Shown here piece by piece: positions 45,756-51,994 of a stretch of DNA of 51,994 nucleotides. Under the pieces are notes generated by a model. The model searched no databases. It saw nothing but the letters and a program-made list of their open reading frames with translations, and had not been told where the DNA came from. The stretch's first letter is position 1. Each line of letters starts with the position of its first letter. The position numbers were made by a program, and so were the translations under genes. The DNA is from Paracoccus rhizosphaerae (lineage in GTDB: Bacteria; Pseudomonadota; Alphaproteobacteria; Rhodobacterales; Rhodobacteraceae), in the NCBI RefSeq assembly GCF_026162645.1, contig NZ_JAOTBE010000022.1, positions 1-51,994 on the forward strand, in the 5' to 3' direction.

Positions 45756-46484
45756 ATGTCCATCAAACTTGACGGCAAGCTCGCCGCGATCACCGGGGCG
45801 GCCTCGGGGATCGGCCTCGCCACCACCCGCGCGTTGCTGGATGCGGGCGCCACCGTAGTGCTGGTCGACCGCAACAAGGACGCGCTGGACCAGCTGGTGG
45901 CCGAACTGGGCGACCGCGCCGTCGCGCAGGTGACCGATCTGCTGGACGCCGACAGCTGCAATGCCATGGTCCCCGAGATCCTGCAGAAGGTCGATCACAT
46001 CGACATCATGATCTGCAATGCCGGCAGCTATATCGGCGGCGATCTGGCCGACACCGACCCGGCGGCGATCGACCGGATGCTGAATCTGAACGTCAATGCG
46101 GTGATGAAGAACGTTCACGCCGTCGCGCCGCACATGACGGAACGCAAGACTGGCGACATCCTGGTGACCTGCTCGATCGCGGGGCACGCTCCGATCCATG
46201 TGGAGCCGGTCTATTCCGCGTCGAAATGGGCGGTGACCTGCTTTGTCCAGACCATGCGCCGCCAGCTGATGGGCCACGGTATCCGTGTGGCCCAGGTCTC
46301 GCCGGGGCCCGTCATCTCGGCGCTGCTCTCGGACTGGGAGCCCGAGCGCCTGCAGCGCATGAAGGACGCGGGCGCCCTGATGGAGCCGACCGAGGTGTCG
46401 GATGCGCTGATGTTCATGCTGACGCGCCCGCGCAACGTCACGATCCGCGACATGATCGTGCTGCCCAGCAACTTCGACATCTGA
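45756..46484 (+). CDS. SDR resembling ribitol 2-dehydrogenase
   Basis: ATG 45756 follows GAAGGAGA and gives 242 residues. Cofactor motif TGAASGIG (13-20) with an aspartate at the end of the second strand (VLVDRN) indicates NAD. Catalytic residues are S140, Y153 and K157 (TCSIAG, YSASK). The general pattern, including ERKTGDILVTCSIAGHAPIH and a C-terminus without the usual DGG motif, is like ribitol or D-arabinitol dehydrogenases. It probably oxidises ribitol to D-ribulose for the FGGY kinase. It is the last gene of the importer operon. Confidence 0.8.
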   Translation: MSIKLDGKLAAITGAASGIGLATTRALLDAGATVVLVDRNKDALDQLVAELGDRAVAQVTDLLDADSCNAMVPEILQKVDHIDIMICNAGSYIGGDLADTDPAAIDRMLNLNVNAVMKNVHAVAPHMTERKTGDILVTCSIAGHAPIHVEPVYSASKWAVTCFVQTMRRQLMGHGIRVAQVSPGPVISALLSDWEPERLQRMKDAGALMEPTEVSDALMFMLTRPRNVTIRDMIVLPSNFDI

Positions 46485-46490
46485 CGGTGC

Positions 46491-46513
46491 TGCCCGGCCT
46501 GCGCAGCCGGGCA
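46491..46513. terminator. Bidirectional stem-loop between convergent genes
   Basis: TGCCCGGC and GCCGGGCA form a perfect 8-bp stem with a seven-base loop in the 34-base gap between the plus-strand pentitol operon and the minus-strand choline-sulfatase gene. AAAC follows on the plus strand. Confidence 0.65.
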
Positions 46514-46518
46514 AACCC

Positions 46519-48033
46519 TTATTCGCCGCGGGGGAAGCGCTTGTTCTCCTCCAGTACGTTCAGGTCCATGTGGTTGCGCATGTAGCGTTCGGACGCCTTC
46601 TGCAGCGGCTGGTGGTCCCACGGGTAATAAGCCCCGTTGCGCAGCGCCTCATAGACGATCCAGCGCCGCGCCTGACTTTCGCGCACGGCAGCGTCGAAGT
46701 CGGACAGGTTCCAGCGTTCGGCCGCCTTAGCAGTCAGCCGCTTCAGCGTGTCGGTATGGGCGGGGCTGCCCCCCAGGTTCGTCAGCTCATCCGGGTCGGC
46801 GTCCAGGTCGAACAGCATCGGCGGGTCGGCTTGGCAGAGGACCAGCTTCCACTGTCCGTCCCGCAGGCCGACCAGCGGTGCGATCGAACCTTCGGCGGCG
46901 TATTCCATCGGCACCGGGCCGCGACCGCCCGTGCCGGTCGCCAACGGGGCCAGATCCTCGCCCTCGGTCCACGGCGCCAGCGCGGCGATGTCCAGACCGG
47001 CCAGCCCAGCCAGTGTCGGCACCACATCCATCGTGGACACCGGCTGCGTCACCAGCCCCGGCCGCCATCCCGGCGCAGCGATCATCAGGGGCACCCGGGC
47101 CGAGCCTTCAAAGAAGCTCATCTTGAACCACAGCCCACGGTCGCCCAGCATGTCGCCGTGATCGCTGACGAAGAGGATGATCGTGTCCTCCTCCATCCGG
47201 CCGCGCTTCAGGACGTCCAGGATCTCTCCGATCTTCTCGTCGACATAGGAGATGCTGGCGAAATACCCCTGGCGGGCGCGGCGGACGTCTTCGGCGGTAA
47301 TGTCGAAGGCTTCGTGATCGCAGGCCTCCAGCAGGCGCTGCGAATGGGGGTCCATGTCGTCGAAGGGCAGAGCGGGGACGGCGGGGTCCAGCGCCGGGCA
47401 GTCGTCATACATGTCCCAGAACCGCCGCCGCGCGACATAGGGGTCGTGCGGATGGGTGAAGCTGACGGTCAGGCACCAGGGCCGGTCGTCCAGCCGCCGC
47501 GACAGATCATAGAGTTTCTGCGTCGCCTGATGGGCGACGTCGTCGTCATATTCCAGCTGGTTGGTGATCTCGGCCACGCCGGCGCCGGTGACGGACCCCA
47601 GGTTGTGGTACCACCAGTCGATCCGCTCGCCGGGCTTGGTATAGTCGGGCGTCCAGCCGAAATCGGCGGGATAGATGTCGGTGGTCAGACGCTCCTCGAA
47701 CCCGTGCAGCTGGTCGGGGCCGACGAAGTGCATCTTGCCGGACAGGGCGGTATGATAGCCCGCCCGGCGCAGGTGATGTGCATAGGTCGGGATGTCCGAC
47801 GCAAATTCTGCGGCGTTGTCATAGACGCGCGTGCGGCTTGGCAGCAGGCCCGACATGAAGCTGGCACGGCCCGGCGCGCAAAGCGGGCTGGCCGTATAGC
47901 TGTTGGCGAACCGCACCGAGCGGTCCGCCAGCGCCCGCAGGTTCGGCGCGTGAAGGAAGGGGGCCGGGCCGTCGGGGAACAGCGTCCCGTTCAGCTGGTC
48001 GACCATGAGGATCAGGATATTCGGTCGGCTCAT
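46519..48033 (-). CDS. betC: Choline-sulfatase
   Basis: This 504-residue type I sulfatase hydrolyses choline-O-sulfate to choline and sulfate. The formylglycine motif is C52-A-P-G-R56 in PLCAPGRASFMSG; metal ligands D12/Q13 are in LMVDQLNG and the second pair in FVSDHGDMLGDRG. The C-terminal extension (YPWDHQPLQKASERYMRNHM) is characteristic of choline-sulfatases. ATG 48033 is chosen because upstream codons lack family sequence. No signal peptide, so cytosolic. It follows the choline-binding-protein gene by 14 bases, so choline ester uptake and hydrolysis are linked. Confidence 0.92.
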   Translation of the reverse strand: MSRPNILILMVDQLNGTLFPDGPAPFLHAPNLRALADRSVRFANSYTASPLCAPGRASFMSGLLPSRTRVYDNAAEFASDIPTYAHHLRRAGYHTALSGKMHFVGPDQLHGFEERLTTDIYPADFGWTPDYTKPGERIDWWYHNLGSVTGAGVAEITNQLEYDDDVAHQATQKLYDLSRRLDDRPWCLTVSFTHPHDPYVARRRFWDMYDDCPALDPAVPALPFDDMDPHSQRLLEACDHEAFDITAEDVRRARQGYFASISYVDEKIGEILDVLKRGRMEEDTIILFVSDHGDMLGDRGLWFKMSFFEGSARVPLMIAAPGWRPGLVTQPVSTMDVVPTLAGLAGLDIAALAPWTEGEDLAPLATGTGGRGPVPMEYAAEGSIAPLVGLRDGQWKLVLCQADPPMLFDLDADPDELTNLGGSPAHTDTLKRLTAKAAERWNLSDFDAAVRESQARRWIVYEALRNGAYYPWDHQPLQKASERYMRNHMDLNVLEENKRFPRGE

Positions 48034-48047
48034 TACGTGATGCGACC

Positions 48048-48992
48048 TTACAAGCCAAGCGCCGCGCGTACGGCGGGTTCGGCGGGCTCGCCCTCCAGCG
48101 TGGTGACGCCGTCCAGCCAAGGGGTCAGAGCGTCGGGATTGGCGGCCAGCCATTCCTTCGCGGCGTCCTTGGCGTCGGCACCGTCAAGGATCTCACCCAT
48201 CAGGGTGTTCTCCATCTCGATATCGAAGGTCATGTTCGTGAACAGCTGCGCGGCGTTCGGGCAGGCTTCGGGCCACCCCTTGCGTGCCAGCGTGCGGACT
48301 TCGGCCCCGCCGAAATTCGGCCCGAAATATTCGTCACCGCCTTCAAGGTAGGTGATGTCGTGGTTCGTGTTCATCGGGTGCGGCGCCCAGGCCAGGAAAA
48401 CGATGCCATCCTCGGACCGTTCCATCCGCGACACCTGCGCCAGCATCGCCTGTTCGCCGGATTCAACCAGTTCCCAGTCGCCAAGGCCAAAGTCGTCGGC
48501 GGCAATCATCCGGGCGATGTTCTGGTTCGCGGGCGCGCCGGGTTCGATCCCATAGATCTTGCTGTCGAATGCCTCGGCATTGGCGTCCAGGTCGGCAAAG
48601 CTGGTGATGCCCTGATCGGCCATGTAGCTTGGCACCGCCAGCGTGAACTTGGCGCCGGTGAGGTTGGTGTTCAGCACCTCGATGGCGTCGGCGGCCTGCA
48701 GATCCTCGATGAAGGCGGTCTGGGCCGGCATCCAGTTGCCCAGGAACACGTCGATTTCGCCGTTCTTCATCGACTCGTAACCGATGGGAACCGACAGAAA
48801 GCTGATCTCGGGCGCATACCCCAAAGCCTCCAGCACCACGCTGGCGACGCCGTTGGTGGCGTTGATGTCGGTCCAGTTGGGATCCGACATGCGGATCGCG
48901 CGGCAGGTGGCGTCATCGGCCAACGCGGAACCCGCGCCGGCCACGATCGCGATCACGCTCAGCGCGCCGCAAAGAATTGCCTTGGTGTTCAT
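48048..48992 (-). CDS. choX: Choline ABC importer, substrate-binding protein (ChoX-like)
   Basis: ATG 48992 has GGGGAAACGGAC upstream and opens a signal peptide (MNTKAILCGALSVIAIVAGA, cleavage near ALA-DDA). The 314-residue mature protein has the OpuAC/ChoX fold, with aromatic-cage candidates in MSDPNWTDINAT, FLGNWMPAQTAF and FLAWAPHPMN. The family binds choline and acetylcholine. No permease or ATPase gene (choW, choV) lies beside it; it pairs only with betC, so it may serve a transporter encoded elsewhere or favour choline-O-sulfate. Confidence 0.9.
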   Translation of the reverse strand: MNTKAILCGALSVIAIVAGAGSALADDATCRAIRMSDPNWTDINATNGVASVVLEALGYAPEISFLSVPIGYESMKNGEIDVFLGNWMPAQTAFIEDLQAADAIEVLNTNLTGAKFTLAVPSYMADQGITSFADLDANAEAFDSKIYGIEPGAPANQNIARMIAADDFGLGDWELVESGEQAMLAQVSRMERSEDGIVFLAWAPHPMNTNHDITYLEGGDEYFGPNFGGAEVRTLARKGWPEACPNAAQLFTNMTFDIEMENTLMGEILDGADAKDAAKEWLAANPDALTPWLDGVTTLEGEPAEPAVRAALGL

Positions 48993-49129
48993 GTCCGTTT
49001 CCCCTGTTCTGTCGCCGATGGCGTTGCGGGCCCATCGAAAGTCATTCGCGCCGCAATGTATACAGGGATTTTCACCCCAACCCTCGGAAATCCGGCGGGG
49101 GGCGATTCGTCTTCGTCTGTCAACTGTCG

Positions 49130-49154
49130 GGAACAACAGCGGCACAATTTGGTT
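49130..49154 (+). promoter_or_regulatory. EcfG-type promoter motif GGAAC-N16-GGTT
   Basis: GGAAC (49130-49134) and GGTT (49151-49154) are spaced by 16 bases, 73 bases upstream of the first gene of the three-gene operon at 49228-51536. Confidence 0.6.
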
Positions 49155-49227
49155 GAGATGGCCCAAGGCATCGAATGGCAACAGCCGGAGGATGCCCAAG
49201 CAACCTGAACACCTCAGGAGGACCGAA

Positions 49228-50052
49228 ATGAGCGCCGAATACACATCTGACACGGCCAGGACCCAGCAAACCTCCTCGACCATGAAGGACCTGAAGGACC
49301 AGGCTGGTTCGCAGGCCAACCGCCTGGCCGAGGGCGTCAAGGACGAGGTCTCGCGCCGCAGCGAGGAGATGCGCGGCAGTCTTGCCGAACGCGTCGACAA
49401 TCTGGCCTCGGCCTTCCGGTCGGCCAAGTCCGAAGTCGGCGAGGAATCGCCGTTCGCCCGCATGTTCGACTATGCCGCCGAAAACGCGGAAGGCTTCGCC
49501 GACACACTGGAAGGCGCCAACGTCGTCGACAGCGTTCGCGAATTTGCCCGAGAACGCCCCGGCACGTTCCTTGGTCTCTCGGCCGTGGCGGGCTTCGCCG
49601 CAGCGCGCTTCCTGCTGGCAGGCAAGCCCGGACGGACCTATAGCAGCGGCGGGTCGAGCGCCTATCGCAGTGGCGGGTCGAGCGTCTATGGTGGCAGCTC
49701 CACCGGCGGCATGCCGAGCGGACGCCCGGCCACGCGTCCCGGTGCCGCGACCACGGCGGGCAGCGCCTGGGAAAGCACCACTTCGGCCTCCAGGACCGGG
49801 GCAGCCACCGGCAGCGGCGCGGGCCTGAGCACCGGGGCGGCATCGTCCACAGGCGCCAGCCGTCCGGGTGGCGCGGCAGGCACGACCGGCAGCGGCGCGG
49901 GCCTGGGCACCGGGGCGGCATCGTCCACGGGCGCCGGCCATCCGGGTGGCGCTGCAGGCACGACCGGCAGCACCGCCGGCGAAGGCTCGGGCAGCGGCGG
50001 CCCCACGACTGGCGTGACGAAGCCCGGCTACGGAGGCAACCGCAATGTCTGA
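49228..50052 (+). CDS. Membrane-anchored, YqjD/DUF883-like protein with Gly/Ser/Thr-rich repeat tail
   Basis: ATG 49228 follows AGGAGG. Residues 1-90 are amphipathic helix (NRLAEGVKDEVSRRSEEMRG) of the kind seen in the ElaB/YqjD/DUF883 group. One membrane span near residue 113-131 (TFLGLSAVAGFAAARFLLAG) is followed by a tail of about 140 residues rich in Gly, Ser, Thr, Ala and Pro, with a 26-residue unit repeated twice (TGAASSTGA, GGAAGTT). The tail is probably disordered. It is the first of three overlapping genes behind an EcfG-type promoter. Function unknown. Confidence 0.72.
   Translation: MSAEYTSDTARTQQTSSTMKDLKDQAGSQANRLAEGVKDEVSRRSEEMRGSLAERVDNLASAFRSAKSEVGEESPFARMFDYAAENAEGFADTLEGANVVDSVREFARERPGTFLGLSAVAGFAAARFLLAGKPGRTYSSGGSSAYRSGGSSVYGGSSTGGMPSGRPATRPGAATTAGSAWESTTSASRTGAATGSGAGLSTGAASSTGASRPGGAAGTTGSGAGLGTGAASSTGAGHPGGAAGTTGSTAGEGSGSGGPTTGVTKPGYGGNRNV
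49810..49965 (+). repeat. Two tandem 78-bp coding repeats
   Basis: Unit 1 is 49810-49887 and unit 2 is 49888-49965, beginning GGCAGCGGCGCGGGCCTG in both and differing at only a handful of bases. A third unit begins at 49966 (GGCAGCACC) and breaks off. Each encodes 26 residues of the low-complexity tail. Copy number may vary between strains. Confidence 0.85.
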
Positions 50053-50464
50053 TCCCGTTCGTACCGATCCGGCCCCGCGGAGCGAAGGACCAGCATCGCT
50101 CGTATCGGACGTGATGCGACTGTCCAGCGACCTCGTTCGCAAGGAGATCGCGCTGGCCAAGGCCGAGGTTGGTCAGAACCTCAGCCGGGCCGGCAACGCG
50201 GTGGGCTTTATTGCAGTGGCCGGCGTTATCGGCCTTGTCACGCTGAATGTCCTTGTCGCCGCGCTTGTGGCTGCCCTGGCCGAGACGGACCTTGGTCCGA
50301 TCTGGAGCGCCGTTATCGTCGGCGTGGTCCTGGCGCTCATCGCGTTCATCCTGCTCAAGAAAGGGCTGAACGACCTGAAGCTGAAGTCCCTGATGCCCAC
50401 GCGCACGGTGGACAGCGTCCAGCGCGACGCCCACGCGATCAAGGAGGCGTATCATGACAAGTGA
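50045..50464 (+). CDS. Holin-X (PF07332)-type membrane protein
   Basis: The 139-residue protein has an amphipathic N-terminal helix (SLVSDVMRLSSDLVRKEIAL) and two spans (FIAVAGVIGLVTLNVLVAAL and WSAVIVGVVLALIAFILLKK), the pattern of the 'putative Actinobacterial Holin-X' family. Despite the name these are usually chromosomal membrane-stress genes, not lysis genes. It overlaps the preceding gene by eight bases and the following gene by eleven. Confidence 0.82.
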   Translation: MSDPVRTDPAPRSEGPASLVSDVMRLSSDLVRKEIALAKAEVGQNLSRAGNAVGFIAVAGVIGLVTLNVLVAALVAALAETDLGPIWSAVIVGVVLALIAFILLKKGLNDLKLKSLMPTRTVDSVQRDAHAIKEAYHDK

Positions 50465-51536
50465 TCCGGACAGCCCCGAGCATATCGAGCGTGAAATCGA
50501 GCGCGATCGGAATGCCCTGCGCGAGACGCTGAACGAGCTTCAGGACGAACTCTCCTGGGACGGCCTGTCGCGTCGTGTCAGCGACCAGTTCCGCGAGCAT
50601 GGGGCCGAGTGGGCCAATGCCGCCAGCGATGCGGCTCGGTCGAATCCGGTCGCGCTCGCGCTGACGGGCATCGGCCTGGCGTGGATGATCTTTGGACGCG
50701 GCTATGATCCGACTCACCGGGCCATGACGCGGCGCCACCAGCCCGCCCGCCCGCGCTACCGCAGCCCGACCTATCACTCGGATGATATCGATACCGAGAT
50801 GCCCGAGGGGCAGTCCTTCGTGTCGTCTTCCAGCTATGGCCGCGCATCGACGTCGGGTCCCCACGCGGACAGCCCCGGCCTTGGGGCATCGGGCATGTCC
50901 GCATCGCCTGCCGGCGTCGCGACGTCCTCGGGCGCCTCGTCGCGCGGGACCGCAACTTTAGACACAACCGCGCGGTCCGAACCGGGCTGGGCGCGCCGCA
51001 CCATCAGCCGTGCACGCAGCCGCCTGCACCACACAGACCATCAGGAGAGCAGCATGACCGACCAAATGAAAGACCGGGCTCGCCACCTGCGCGACCGGCT
51101 GAGCGAAGGCACCGAGGATTTCAGTGAGGAAGCGCGCCGCCGTGTGCAGGATGCGCGCCAGCGCGCCCTTCGCGCCCGTGACGCCGCCAGCCGCCGGTTC
51201 AACGACAGCTCGCGGTCCGTGTCCGACGGCTATGAGGCCGAGCCGCTGATCTTTGGCGCCGCCGCGTTCCTGGTCGGTGCAGGCCTGGCGACGCTGCTGC
51301 CTCGCACCCGCCGTGAAGAAGAACTGTTCGGCAGCTACAGCCAGCACCTCTTCGAGGAGGCCGAAGCCATCTATGAAGAGGAAAAAGCCAAGGTTCGCCG
51401 CGCCGTCGATGCCGGCCTGGAGGAAGCGAAGTCTTCGGTCTCTGACGTGAAGAACGCGGCCGCGGACGAGCTGTCCTCGAGCTCGGAGAGCGACAAGACC
51501 AAGGCCAAGGCTAGCGGCCAGAGCACCAGCGCCTGA
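50454..51536 (+). CDS. DUF3618-domain protein
   Basis: The 360-residue protein begins with the DUF3618 signature (SPEHIEREIERDRNALRETL, then LQDELSWD) and one span near residue 65-80 (NPVALALTGIGLAWMIFG). A Ser/Gly/Thr-rich linker follows (about 95-185), then a second helical module with another span (EPLIFGAAAFLVGAGLATLL). An in-frame ATG at 51054, with GGAGAG six bases upstream, could produce the 160-residue C-terminal module on its own. It is the third gene of the operon. Function unknown. Confidence 0.8.
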   Translation: MTSDPDSPEHIEREIERDRNALRETLNELQDELSWDGLSRRVSDQFREHGAEWANAASDAARSNPVALALTGIGLAWMIFGRGYDPTHRAMTRRHQPARPRYRSPTYHSDDIDTEMPEGQSFVSSSSYGRASTSGPHADSPGLGASGMSASPAGVATSSGASSRGTATLDTTARSEPGWARRTISRARSRLHHTDHQESSMTDQMKDRARHLRDRLSEGTEDFSEEARRRVQDARQRALRARDAASRRFNDSSRSVSDGYEAEPLIFGAAAFLVGAGLATLLPRTRREEELFGSYSQHLFEEAEAIYEEEKAKVRRAVDAGLEEAKSSVSDVKNAAADELSSSSESDKTKAKASGQSTSA

Positions 51537-51554
51537 CGCCACAACATAGACTTT

Positions 51555-51582
51555 CACAAGGCCCCGCTTGCGGGGCCTTGTG
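51555..51582 (+). terminator. Strong rho-independent-type terminator
   Basis: CACAAGGCCCCGC and GCGGGGCCTTGTG pair over 13 bases around TT, 19 bases after the stop of the DUF3618 gene. TTG-rich sequence follows. It closes the three-gene operon. Confidence 0.85.
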
Positions 51583-51994
51583 TTGCATCAGGTGCCGAGG
51601 GTCCAAACGTGACGGTACGGTCCCGGGGCATGTTTGGCAGGGTCTAAATGCTCTTCGATTTAGAAAGCGAGACACCAACGCTGCTGCATTGGCTTACTAA
51701 GCTTTAGACAGAATGATCTTGAGCTTTTAGTATGGTTCAGGCTCCGCGACCTGAACGATAAGCGATTTCTCGGGCAGGGCGACGCCCAGATGGACCGTCT
51801 GAAAATCGTTCTTTCCGAATGGCAAGCTCCACGCCGACGATTGTCGAGTCCTCAGCGGCATGATTTCATTAATTAGTCCGGCCTGAACAACTCCTACCGT
51901 TTTGATCTGATGTGCTGAAGCCGCGGTTCTGCTCGCTTCGGATTGCGGGGTTTAGTATGCTCTGCAGGATGGCCTGCTCCGTCCACGATTGGTC
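51583..51994. other. AT-richer region without a recognised gene
   Basis: Base composition is clearly lower in G+C than the rest of the window and all six frames are mostly closed. The longest open stretch is on the minus strand (51727-51951). It looks like decayed or recently acquired sequence or the non-coding end of a neighbouring element; nothing identifies which. Confidence 0.5.
51727..51861 (-). CDS. Possible 44-aa gene or fragment of a decayed gene
   Basis: A minus-strand frame from ATG 51861 to TAA 51727-51729 encodes MPLRTRQSSAWSLPFG... ending QVAEPEPY. The frame stays open upstream to 51951 without another start (reading AHQIKTVGVVQAGLINEI), and the composition looks protein-like. 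It may be the 3' remnant of a larger gene whose start was lost. No Shine-Dalgarno at the ATG and no family recognised. Confidence 0.2.
   Translation of the reverse strand: MPLRTRQSSAWSLPFGKNDFQTVHLGVALPEKSLIVQVAEPEPY

Noticed and set aside
46570..48351. 593-codon plus-strand frame
   Set aside because: Antisense to choline-sulfatase and choX, which have clear catalytic and signal-peptide motifs.
50045..50464. Holin gene marking a second prophage
   Set aside because: Holin-X-type proteins are usually chromosomal; the gene is embedded in an operon with a YqjD-like and a DUF3618 gene and no phage genes are near.

Overview
The window reads as a high-GC alphaproteobacterial chromosome, most like Paracoccus or a close relative in the Rhodobacteraceae. 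This rests on gene content and family resemblance: a tetrameric sarcosine oxidase operon fused to glyA-sdaA, TIGR02587/TIGR02588 genes, a caa3-type oxidase cluster and choline-sulfatase/ChoX. No database search was possible.

Layout. (1) 1-3178 is the right end of a degraded prophage: a tape-measure gene split by an in-frame amber codon, one further tail-region gene, two tiny exported or membrane proteins, a ribbon-helix-helix repressor with its own palindromic operators, and two small coupled genes. It ends exactly at the 3' end of a tRNA-Arg(UCU), a classic integration target. (2) 3358-6847 holds a small membrane peptide, two stress-type genes and a Na/Pi-cotransporter-like protein. (3) 6935-12237 is a complete five-gene peptide-type ABC importer. 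(4) 12693-13942 is the TIGR02587/TIGR02588 membrane pair. (5) 14165-21979 (minus) is soxB-soxD-soxA-soxG-glyA-sdaA, a one-operon route from sarcosine to pyruvate, divergent from a GlxA/AraC-type regulator whose promoter carries a 22-bp-spaced direct repeat. (6) 23066-28486 (minus) is an ABC importer operon that also encodes a beta-CASP-like metallo-beta-lactamase-fold protein and a histidine phosphatase. (7) 28644-29894 is a cation/proton antiporter. (8) 29840-35878 (minus) is a caa3-type cytochrome oxidase operon with two extra c-type cytochromes and a CtaG-like assembly factor. (9) 36171-46484 (plus) is a pentitol locus: xylitol dehydrogenase, xylulokinase, AraC regulator, CUT2 sugar ABC importer, FGGY kinase, an L-xylulose-reductase-like SDR and a ribitol-dehydrogenase-like SDR. 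(10) 46519-48992 (minus) is choline-sulfatase and a choline-binding protein. (11) 49228-51536 is a three-gene envelope-stress operon. (12) The last ~400 bases look AT-richer and decayed.

Two themes tie the window together. Choline-O-sulfate/choline (ChoX, BetC) and sarcosine (SoxBDAG, GlyA, SdaA) are the two ends of the glycine-betaine degradation route. In addition, five separate transcription units (starts at 4070, 4997, 12693, 28644 and 49228) each carry GGAAC-N16/17-GGTT in the right orientation close upstream. This resembles the EcfG general-stress sigma-factor promoter of alphaproteobacteria and predicts a stress regulon made mostly of uncharacterised membrane proteins.
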